Assembly: GCF_014451325.2 (NCBI RefSeq)
Contig: NZ_JACSCH020000002.1
Span: forward strand, 620,001-684,000
Origin: Streptomyces sp. CB02980
Lineage (GTDB): Bacteria; Actinomycetota; Actinomycetes; Streptomycetales; Streptomycetaceae
Length of the DNA: 64,000 nucleotides
Direction of reading: 5' to 3'
The translations under genes and the position numbers were made by a program. Position 1 is the stretch's first letter; the number at the start of each line of letters is the position of its first letter. Of the stretch, positions 28,717 to 36,501 are shown one piece after another. The notes beneath the pieces are model-generated. The model did no database searches, had not been told where the DNA came from, and was given only the letters and a program-made list of their open reading frames with translations.

Positions 28717-30666
28717 CTAAGGGGCCTTCGGATAGGCGGTGAGCACGTAGAAGGACTTCGACTCGGGCGAGTAGGCGAGGACCACGTGCACCGTGTGCAC
28801 GTCCTTGGGCCGGGCCGAGAAGCCCGACGCGGCGAAGTCCGACTGACTCACGGAGCTCCCCACGGCCACCGGCTGCCCGTTCGCGTCCGTGACCGGAAAG
28901 TCCCAGGCCTTGACGGATCCCGGTCTGAACGTACCGTCGGCTACCTTCCGCTCCTGGTTGCGCATCCAGGTCTCCAACTCGGTCTTCTTCGCGGGGTCGT
29001 TCACCCCGGTCTGCACGTACTGCTGGGCGGACCGCAGATCGCGGAATGTCGACGCGTCGGCGCCGCCCTGGTCGCGCAGCCGGTGCATCAGCTGCTCCGG
29101 GGTGAGTCCGATGTGCTTGTCGATCGTGTGGGCTTCCTTGCCGGCCCTGAGCGCCTCGGGAGGCGGGGGCTGGAAATCGTTGCGCTCCCATTCCATGGAC
29201 GCGAGGTCGATGCCGAACCTGTTGCTCGGGTCCCGCGACTGCTCGTTGAGCGGGACGATCGACCGGTCGAACTCGAAGAGCGACCGCGCCCCGAACGCCT
29301 CCGCCCTCGCCGACTCCGACTGGAAGGTCGGCACCGCGCGCGAGGCCTCCTGCAGCGGTTCGAGCAGGCCCTTCACCTTCTGCGTCTGGGCCCGCAGCGT
29401 CGTCTCGTAGGTGTCGACGGCCTTGTTGACGGCGTCCGTGTCGATGCTGAGGAGCACTGCGGCGCCGAGGCCCTTCCACAGCTTCTTGAGGCGCTCGAAG
29501 AAGTTCCCGATGAAGTCCTTGAGGTCGGTGGCCTCCAGGAGAGCCAAGGCGTCCTTGATCGCCTTGTACAGGATCTCGCGCAGTTCGGTGCGGACCTTCT
29601 CCGCGGCCTCCGCGTACGTGCGGATGGCCTGGGCCAGGATCTGGGCCGTGGTGCTGAGGACGCCGAAGACCGGGAGGCTCGTGCCCGCGCCGGTCGGCGG
29701 CTTGTGCCCCCACTCGTAGCCGGCCGTGTTCTTGCCCCAGGCCGTCGTGCCCCACACCGACGACACGAACTGCAGCATCGCCCCGTGCCAGTCCCCGTTG
29801 GCGTGGTCCGTGATGACATCGATGGTGGCGGTGAGCTGCCCCTGGATGATGCCGACGCCCGTCTGGTACGGCAGCCATGCCTGCGAGAGCTGGTTGACCC
29901 TGAGGTAGTTCGGGAGCGGCAGGATCTCCAGCGCCCGGCCGGTACCCAGAGCCTCCTCGATCACGGTGCGCATCAGGGAGCCGGGGATGTCGCCGCCGTC
30001 GAAGACGTCGGCGAATTCGTCGACGGCGTTGCCGTCGCGGACACCGAACGGCGGCGGAGCCGTGTATGCCGGCGGCGCGGAGATGACCTGCGGCGGCGGC
30101 TGCGGTGCGAAGGGCGGATTGAGCGGGTGGGTGGCCGCGTCCGCCTGCCGGAAGTTGTTGGCCGTGGTGGTGAAACCGACCGCCGCGCCGCCGATGGCGA
30201 CCACGGCCTTTCCGTGTGCCTCCATGAGCAGGGCGACGACCGCGGCGTACTGGGTGGCGAACTCGGCCGTGACGGTGCCGGATCCGCCGACCTTGGAGTA
30301 GCCCGCGTGCACGTCGAGGAACTGCACGAGCGCCCTGTGGAACGACTGCTGCTCGACGGAGAGAGCCGCCGACACCTGGTACAGATGGAGCGGCTGAACG
30401 TCGAAGCCGCCGGGGCCCGTCCACGGGTTGGTCACGGCGGGCGGGGTCGACGGAGGCTGCTGGGGCGGCGGACCGGGAACCGGCGGGGTCGGCGACGCGT
30501 TCGGGCTCGGCGACGGCGTCGGCTGCGGACTGGGTGTGCCTGACGGCTGCCCCGGCGACGGCAGATGCGTCGTGCCGGGTGTCGGTGTCGTGGTGGGCTG
30601 CGGGCTCGGGCTGGGGCTGGGGCTCGGCGATGCCGTACCGGTCGGGCTCGGGCTCGGCGTACTCAC
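28717..30666 (-). CDS. polymorphic toxin: proline-rich N-terminus, WXG-like helical region, C-terminal RNase A-like domain
   Basis: A 649-residue protein. It starts with an approximately 80-residue Ser/Pro/Thr repeat (PSPSPSPSPQP type), then a helical LXG/WXG-like region (ALSVEQQSFHRALVQFLDVHAGYSKVGGSG and onward), a long middle region, and a C-terminal domain (about residues 508-649) beginning EAHTIDKHIGL and ending VHTVHVVLAYSPESKSFYVLTAYP. The latter matches the CdiA-CT RNase A-like domain with conserved His residues and the final YVLTAYP strand. GTG 30666 is preferred over GTG 30690 because AGGAAG lies 7 nt upstream. It is the first gene of the six-gene minus-strand cluster. Likely secreted by a type VII route and acting on RNA in competitors. 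Confidence 0.82.
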   Translation of the reverse strand: MSTPSPSPTGTASPSPSPSPSPQPTTTPTPGTTHLPSPGQPSGTPSPQPTPSPSPNASPTPPVPGPPPQQPPSTPPAVTNPWTGPGGFDVQPLHLYQVSAALSVEQQSFHRALVQFLDVHAGYSKVGGSGTVTAEFATQYAAVVALLMEAHGKAVVAIGGAAVGFTTTANNFRQADAATHPLNPPFAPQPPPQVISAPPAYTAPPPFGVRDGNAVDEFADVFDGGDIPGSLMRTVIEEALGTGRALEILPLPNYLRVNQLSQAWLPYQTGVGIIQGQLTATIDVITDHANGDWHGAMLQFVSSVWGTTAWGKNTAGYEWGHKPPTGAGTSLPVFGVLSTTAQILAQAIRTYAEAAEKVRTELREILYKAIKDALALLEATDLKDFIGNFFERLKKLWKGLGAAVLLSIDTDAVNKAVDTYETTLRAQTQKVKGLLEPLQEASRAVPTFQSESARAEAFGARSLFEFDRSIVPLNEQSRDPSNRFGIDLASMEWERNDFQPPPPEALRAGKEAHTIDKHIGLTPEQLMHRLRDQGGADASTFRDLRSAQQYVQTGVNDPAKKTELETWMRNQERKVADGTFRPGSVKAWDFPVTDANGQPVAVGSSVSQSDFAASGFSARPKDVHTVHVVLAYSPESKSFYVLTAYPKAP

Positions 30667-31253
30667 CGGCGCTTCCTGCCCGTTCCGCACGTCGCGCTCG
30701 CCGCGCGGGAGTGCGCGTACGCACCCGTGCCCTGTTCCCGTCCCATGAGTCCCCCCGACCCCGTCAGACTGCTGCCGAAGCTAACAGGCCGACGCGTCAA
30801 ATCCCATGATCGAAGGCAGGGTTGGCCGAAAGACTCCGCATGCGCGTCATCGGCCCCGCCGACCGCGCCGAGCTACCTCAGCCCCTCGGGGATCCTGCAG
30901 GTGAGCGGCGACCGGAGCGCCGGGGCACGCCGGGTGGACGGGGTACGGGAGTACGAGGACGGCGTGATGCGGGAGGTGCACGACCGGGCCACGCCGACCA
31001 GAGTGTGGCCCGGCCCGGCTCTGGGAGCCCCGCCTCCTGCGGCTCCGCCCACCGCAGCCGTGGAACCCGGCGCCCACCCGAGGCGACAGCCGTGCGCCCA
31101 GCCGTCCCCGGACTCCGCAGTCACGACGAGAACTCGCCACCAGGGCGTGGGCGAGCTGACGGATCCTCATGGCCGATGGAGGATTGCAGTCGAGAACCGT
31201 GTAGCTTCCAACGATTCCGTCGTTCCCGATCTGTTGAATGAGAAGGGGGACTT
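30667..31253. other. divergent intergenic region between toxin cluster and CdtB-chitinase gene
   Basis: About 590 nt without a supported gene. Several frames are open but none has a ribosome-binding site plus conserved content. An AACGA-N5-TCGTT inverted repeat lies at 31210-31224, about 30 nt before the start of the large secreted protein, and could be an operator. No chitinase-type DasR box was found. Confidence 0.45.
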
Positions 31254-34200
31254 TTGTTCCGCCGATTAATCTCCGCAGTGGTGGTGATGGCCGGGTTGAC
31301 GGCGTCGCTTGTCGTGCCGGCCGCCGCCACCGAGTTCCCTCCGGCCACCACGCCCCTGATCACCTGGAACATGCAGGGGGCCGACAACAAGGCGAAGAGC
31401 GGCAGCAAATGGACCACGGTCCAGCGGCTGGCGTTGCAGGTGCCGATCCTGATGCTTCAGGAGGTCGGCCCGCACCCGCCTGAAAACAGCGTCGCCCAGC
31501 CCGACCAGACCTTCACCACGACCGACAGCCAGAACGCCACGCATCAGTTCACCGTGCTGCACCGGACCTGGACCGTGGACAGCGGTTACCGCAGCACCAT
31601 CCCGACCCGTGAGGTCTACTTCCTGCAGACCGCCGACGACGCGACCAACCCGCGCCGGATCGGCGGCCGGGTCAACAACGCGCTCGTCCTGACCGAGGCG
31701 CCCGACGAGTTGACCGTCGTCGGCAACCCGATCGACGCCGGCCGGAACGCGCTCGGTGCGCGGTTCGGCAACGAGTGGTACTTCACCGTGCACGGCCTGT
31801 CCGGCGGTGGCGGCGACTCCGGGACGCTGCTGGACGCCATCGACGACGAGATCGAGAGGCTGGGCAACCAGCGTGGCGTCACCTACAACGCGACGGTCGG
31901 TGGCGACTTCAACGTCGAACCGGAGGTCCTCGAGGAGCGGACGAGCTTCCCGCCGACCATGCGGATCCACGGCTCGGGGCAGGGGACCCACCAGGAAGGT
32001 GGTGAGCTGGACTACTTCGTCACCACCCACTTCGACCACGCGCTGACGGTCACGGTCCGGCCCGAGGGCAACTCCGACCACCGGCCGACCCAGTCCGGCC
32101 GGCTCACCGCGGGCGGCACCAGCCCGCCGCCCCTTCCCAGCCCGTCGCCCGGCGCGATCGAAGAGCTCCGGGTGATGCCGACCGGTGACGGGATCACGGC
32201 CGGTGTACACAGCACCGACGACGGTGGCTTCCGGGACTACCTGAAGGCCATCCTGGGCGGCCTGACGACCATTGCGGTGGTCGGTGGCACCGTGGCCGAG
32301 CTCGTCTTCAAGCGCACGGATTTCGTCGGTGAGCTGAAGAACGGCAAGCGGGGCGACCCCGACCACATGGGGTTCGACGGCAAGGGCATCGACGCCGTCA
32401 AGGCCGAGTCGATCCCCGCGCTGCGGACACTGCGGCCGAACATGATGACCCTGGTCGCGGGCACGGCCGACCTGGCCGGCGGTGCCGACGGTGCGGCGAC
32501 GGCCGGGAAGATGCGGGACTTCCTGGACGAGATCTACCGGGCCTCGCCGACGACCACGGTCCTGCTCGGGACCCTGCCGCCGTCGACGAACCCGACCTAC
32601 CAGGCCCGGATCGACGCCTACAACAGCGAGCTCCGCACGATCGCCTACGCCAAGATCAAGGGCGGTGCACGGCTGGTGCTGGTCGACCTGGGCGAGGTCA
32701 CCCCGCAGGACATCACCAACGAGATCTATCCGACCGACGCCGGCCACCGGAAGATCGCGGACGCCTTCGCCGAAGGCGCTCGGATCGCGGTCCTGCAGCG
32801 CATGGTCAGCGGCCGCTCGTACGGCTGGGAGCCGCTCGGCAAGATCCGGGACGCCGCCCCGGCCGGCTCGAAGATCGCGTTCCCCGACCTGAACGGCGAC
32901 GGCAGGTCCGACTACGCGGTGGTCGGTACGGACGGCAAGGTCACCGGCTGGCGCAACGACGACCCGCGCAAGGCCGCGGTCTCGCTGGGCGACATCAGCC
33001 CGGCCGACCGCGGGAACGACCCGGACCGCGTCTACTTCGCCGACCTCGACGGTGACGGCAAGGACGACTACATCCGGATCCTGATGCCGCCCGACTCGCC
33101 GACCGGCATCCCCGCGATGCGGATGTCGAGGAACACCAGCAGCGGCGGCAAGATCAGTTGGGACAGCCCGACGATCGTCGCGAACAACCTCGTCTACGAG
33201 CCGGACCTGTACTTCACCGACCTCGACGGTGACGGCCGCGACGACCTGATCACGCTGGACCGGATGAGCTTCCCGACCGCCTGGCAGAACAAGGGCAGGG
33301 GAATGCCGACTCCGGGCGGCTGGGAGAAGGTCGAGGGCTTCGGCACTCCGGGGGAGGCGCGTGGCGCACAGGTCGCCTTCGCCGACATCACCGGTGACGG
33401 CAAGGCCGACACGGTCCGGGTCGAGTACACCACCGGTGAGGTCCGGGCCTGGCAGAACACCGGCGCTCCGTGGAGCGTCACCAAGGGCTGGAAGTCGCTG
33501 GGCGTGATCCGCGCCGACGACCCGTTCCAGGGCACCGTCGGGACCTTCGCCGACCTGGACGGCGACGGGATCGAGGACTTCGCCATGATCCGCTCCGGTA
33601 CGACGGCGAAGACCGCCGTCAGGGCGGCCGTGGCGAGTGGCGCCGGCGACATCGACGGCTGGCTGGTGCCGAGCTACGGCGACGGCAGCCGCAGCGACGG
33701 CGGTGCCGGTGATCTCGGTGTCAACGGTGGTGCCGGTGACCCGATGGAGTCGCACCCCGGTGGCGACGACGGCGGTTCGCGGCCGGGTGCGTCCGGCGAC
33801 TGCCGGCCGGACGGTCTGGCGGCCACGCCGGGCGTGGCGACGCCGTACTGCAAGGTCTATCAGAGTGACGGCCGGGAATGGCTCGGCCAGGGCCGGGACC
33901 GCCGGGTCGTGGGCTACTTCAACGGTGGCCGCACGGGCGCCGACGGCACGCCGCACTACCTGGTGAAGAACATCCCGTGGTCGAAGGTGACCCACCTCAA
34001 CTACGCGTTCGCGTCGGTGGAGAACAACCAGATCAAGGTCGACTCCAACGCCACCCAGAAGGAGTGGCCCGGCGAGGTCGGCGCCGAGATGGATCCCTCG
34101 CTGCCCTACAAGGGGCACTTCAACCTGCTGACGAAGTACAAACGCCTGCACCCGCGGGTGAAGACGCTGATCTCGGTCGGTGGCTGGGCCGGTTCCGGTG

Positions 34201-35963
34201 GCTTCTACGCGATGACCACCAACGCCGACGGCTCGGTCAACCAGGGCGGCATCGACACGTTCTCGCGCTCGGTCGTGGACTTCCTGCGGACCTACGGGTT
34301 CGACGGCGTCGACATCGACTTCGAGTACCCCACGGTCCTCGAGGACACCGGCAATCCGACCGACTGGGCGGTGTCGAACCCGCGTCGCAAGGGTCTGCCC
34401 ACCACGTACGCCGCGTTGATGAAGACGCTGCGGGACTCGCTGAACCGGGCTTCGGTCGCGGACGACAGGTACTACCTGCTCACCTCGGCGTCGTCGGCCT
34501 CCGGCTACCTGGCCCGCGGGATGGCGAACCAGACCGCGCTGGACCACCAGGACTTCACCAACCTGATGGCCTACGACTACCACGGCACCTGGAACGACGT
34601 CGTGGGTCCGAACGCGGCGCTGTTCGACGACGGCAAGGACCCGGAACTGGCCGATCAGTACGCCACTCCGGAGTACGGGAAGATCGGGTACTTCAACACC
34701 GATTGGGCCATGAAGTACATGCGTGGCGCGATGCAGGCCGGGCGCGTCAACATCGGTGTGCCCTACTACACGCGCGGCTGGCAGAACGTCACCGGCGGTA
34801 CGAACGGCCTATGGGGCACGTCGCGGAAGCCGAGCGGCTGCGAGCCGGGAACGGGCATCAAGCGACCGTGTGGTGACGGTGCCTTCGGCATCGACAACAT
34901 CTGGCACGACGAGACCAACAACGGCAGCGAGCTCGGCTCCGGGACGAACCCGCTGTGGCACACCGAGAACCTGGAGAAGAACATCACGCCGGTCTACGCA
35001 CGCAGCGTCGGGCTGAAGCCGGAGACCGACGTCACCGACCGGCGCACGGGCCGGTACACCCGGTACTGGGACGACACCACGAAGACGTCGTGGCTGTGGA
35101 ACGCCGAGAAGAAGGTGTTCCTGTCGACCGAGGACGAGCAGGGCATCGACGCGGTCACCGATCTGGTCAAGTCGACCGGTGCGGGCGGCGTGATGATCTG
35201 GGAGCTCGGCGGCGACTACTCCTGCCCGGCGGACGTCCAGCCGGACACCCCGTGCGGGATGGGGTACACGCTGACCACCCGACTGAACGAGAAGCTGGGC
35301 AATATCGGCGCCTATGACAACAATCTGCGCACCGGCAGCAGCGGTGTCGCGCCGACGGTGACCGCCAACCTGATCGTCGAGATGGTCAACTACCCGACCG
35401 CCACGGCGAACCTGTGGCCATTGCAGCCGACCGTCCGGATCACCAACAACACCGGGCGCACGCTCGGCGGTGGCAAGGACACCAAGCTGTCGTTCGACAT
35501 TCCGGCCTCGACGTCGCCGCTGGTCAAGGACGCCAACTGGCAGACCGGCGCCCAGGGTGGCCAGTGGAAGCTGGCGCCCGGGACGACGTTCCACCGGGTC
35601 AGCACGACACTGGACTACTGCCAGATCATCCCGGCCGGGAAATCGCTCGACTTGCCGATCATCTACTTCCTCCCGATCACCGGTCCGGTGAACACGAGCC
35701 TGTCGATCGGCGGTACGGCGTACGCGCCGGTGAACGACAACCTCAAGGGACTCGGTACGGCGATCCCGCCGGCCGGTGGCTGTAGTGCCGGGAACTGGGA
35801 TGCGACCAAGATCTACTCCCCGGCCGGCCAGCCGATCGAGCAGACCACGGTCAAGTACAACGGCAAGGTCTGGAAGGCCAAGTGGGAGACGAAGGGCAGC
35901 GCCCCGGGCACCGGGGCCGACGCCGACCACGAGCCCTGGAAACTGATCGGCAACGCCGGCTGA
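31254..35963 (+). CDS. secreted five-part protein: CdtB-like DNase, SGNH-like, FG-GAP repeats, GH18 chitinase, chitin-binding domain
   Basis: A 1569-residue protein from TTG 31254, with AAGGGGGA just upstream. Signal peptide 1-25. Residues 35-283 match the CdtB branch of the DNase I fold: ITWNMQG (36-42), LQEVG (68-72), TVHGLSGGGGDSG (178-190), GGDFN (216-220) and NSDHRP (273-278), so the catalytic Glu, His, Asp/Asn and Asp-His pairs are present. Residues 305-515 look like an SGNH hydrolase, but the nucleophile motif reads GDGIT instead of GDSIT, while YPTDAGH near 498 is kept. Five Asp-rich FG-GAP/VCBS units follow (545, 598, 657, 711, 768). GH18 spans about 884-1300, with GFDGVDIDFEYP and the acid Glu1024. 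A CBM5/12-like domain covers 1513-1569. Codon choice is less extreme than the neighbours, suggesting transfer. Likely an extracellular weapon against chitin-bearing organisms; this use is inferred. Confidence 0.9.
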   Translation: MFRRLISAVVVMAGLTASLVVPAAATEFPPATTPLITWNMQGADNKAKSGSKWTTVQRLALQVPILMLQEVGPHPPENSVAQPDQTFTTTDSQNATHQFTVLHRTWTVDSGYRSTIPTREVYFLQTADDATNPRRIGGRVNNALVLTEAPDELTVVGNPIDAGRNALGARFGNEWYFTVHGLSGGGGDSGTLLDAIDDEIERLGNQRGVTYNATVGGDFNVEPEVLEERTSFPPTMRIHGSGQGTHQEGGELDYFVTTHFDHALTVTVRPEGNSDHRPTQSGRLTAGGTSPPPLPSPSPGAIEELRVMPTGDGITAGVHSTDDGGFRDYLKAILGGLTTIAVVGGTVAELVFKRTDFVGELKNGKRGDPDHMGFDGKGIDAVKAESIPALRTLRPNMMTLVAGTADLAGGADGAATAGKMRDFLDEIYRASPTTTVLLGTLPPSTNPTYQARIDAYNSELRTIAYAKIKGGARLVLVDLGEVTPQDITNEIYPTDAGHRKIADAFAEGARIAVLQRMVSGRSYGWEPLGKIRDAAPAGSKIAFPDLNGDGRSDYAVVGTDGKVTGWRNDDPRKAAVSLGDISPADRGNDPDRVYFADLDGDGKDDYIRILMPPDSPTGIPAMRMSRNTSSGGKISWDSPTIVANNLVYEPDLYFTDLDGDGRDDLITLDRMSFPTAWQNKGRGMPTPGGWEKVEGFGTPGEARGAQVAFADITGDGKADTVRVEYTTGEVRAWQNTGAPWSVTKGWKSLGVIRADDPFQGTVGTFADLDGDGIEDFAMIRSGTTAKTAVRAAVASGAGDIDGWLVPSYGDGSRSDGGAGDLGVNGGAGDPMESHPGGDDGGSRPGASGDCRPDGLAATPGVATPYCKVYQSDGREWLGQGRDRRVVGYFNGGRTGADGTPHYLVKNIPWSKVTHLNYAFASVENNQIKVDSNATQKEWPGEVGAEMDPSLPYKGHFNLLTKYKRLHPRVKTLISVGGWAGSGGFYAMTTNADGSVNQGGIDTFSRSVVDFLRTYGFDGVDIDFEYPTVLEDTGNPTDWAVSNPRRKGLPTTYAALMKTLRDSLNRASVADDRYYLLTSASSASGYLARGMANQTALDHQDFTNLMAYDYHGTWNDVVGPNAALFDDGKDPELADQYATPEYGKIGYFNTDWAMKYMRGAMQAGRVNIGVPYYTRGWQNVTGGTNGLWGTSRKPSGCEPGTGIKRPCGDGAFGIDNIWHDETNNGSELGSGTNPLWHTENLEKNITPVYARSVGLKPETDVTDRRTGRYTRYWDDTTKTSWLWNAEKKVFLSTEDEQGIDAVTDLVKSTGAGGVMIWELGGDYSCPADVQPDTPCGMGYTLTTRLNEKLGNIGAYDNNLRTGSSGVAPTVTANLIVEMVNYPTATANLWPLQPTVRITNNTGRTLGGGKDTKLSFDIPASTSPLVKDANWQTGAQGGQWKLAPGTTFHRVSTTLDYCQIIPAGKSLDLPIIYFLPITGPVNTSLSIGGTAYAPVNDNLKGLGTAIPPAGGCSAGNWDATKIYSPAGQPIEQTTVKYNGKVWKAKWETKGSAPGTGADADHEPWKLIGNAG

Positions 35964-36011
35964 CCGTTCTCAGCCACCCGGCCTGACACTCCACGCCTTG
36001 ATCAAGAAGGC

Positions 36012-36085
36012 GGAGAGTGCTTCTGACCTGCAAGGATGGAACTCCTATGGGGGTCCTGTTGGCTGCACGGACAGAAGCACTCTCC
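36012..36085. mobile_element. 74-bp element with perfect 14-bp terminal inverted repeats
   Basis: GGAGAGTGCTTCTG (36012-36025) and its exact complement CAGAAGCACTCTCC (36072-36085) bound a 46-nt interior, 48 nt after the CdtB-chitinase stop. The size and ends look like a miniature inverted-repeat element or collapsed insertion sequence. No clear target duplication was seen. A hairpin acting as a terminator is the alternative, but the loop is long and no T-run follows. Confidence 0.55.
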
Positions 36086-36168
36086 AGGTGAGCAAGCGCT
36101 TCGGCTTGTACCTGCGTGCTCCTGTCGAGGGCGGTGGCAGTGGCGTGGCCTCGCGGGCCGGAGGCGGC

Positions 36169-36334
36169 GACGACCACCTCCAGCCCGTCACCGTCGGCCT
36201 GATCGGCTGGAACGCCACTCACGGTGTCGCCGTACCGGCTCCGCGCGTGGTCATCGGTTCGCTCGTCTCGGTCGTCCCGCTGTTCATCGCCTTCCGGGCC
36301 CTGCAGCGCTTCTGGCGCGCGGGCATGACCGCAC
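36169..36334 (+). pseudogene. C-terminal fragment of a sugar ABC transporter permease
   Basis: The frame encodes LQPVTVGLIGWNATHGVAVPAPRV then VIGSLVSVVPLFIAFRALQRFWRAGMTA, which matches the last periplasmic loop and helix of MalG-type binding-protein-dependent permeases. Nothing upstream resembles the rest of the permease; the fragment is preceded by the 74-bp inverted-repeat element. It is a deletion remnant of an older sugar-uptake operon. Confidence 0.6.
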
Positions 36335-36501
36335 GCGTCCAGCTGTCGACGCCTCCCGACCGTGGCTCGCGAGCCGCGCCCACCCCCCTGAACTGCAGCG
36401 GTGGCAACCTTGTGTCGTGGCCCCGATGCTTACCGTGAACGCCGGGAGCCCTGGCCGCGGAGAGGTGTTACAACTGGGGTTGTGAGCCCGTCTCGTCTCT
36501 C

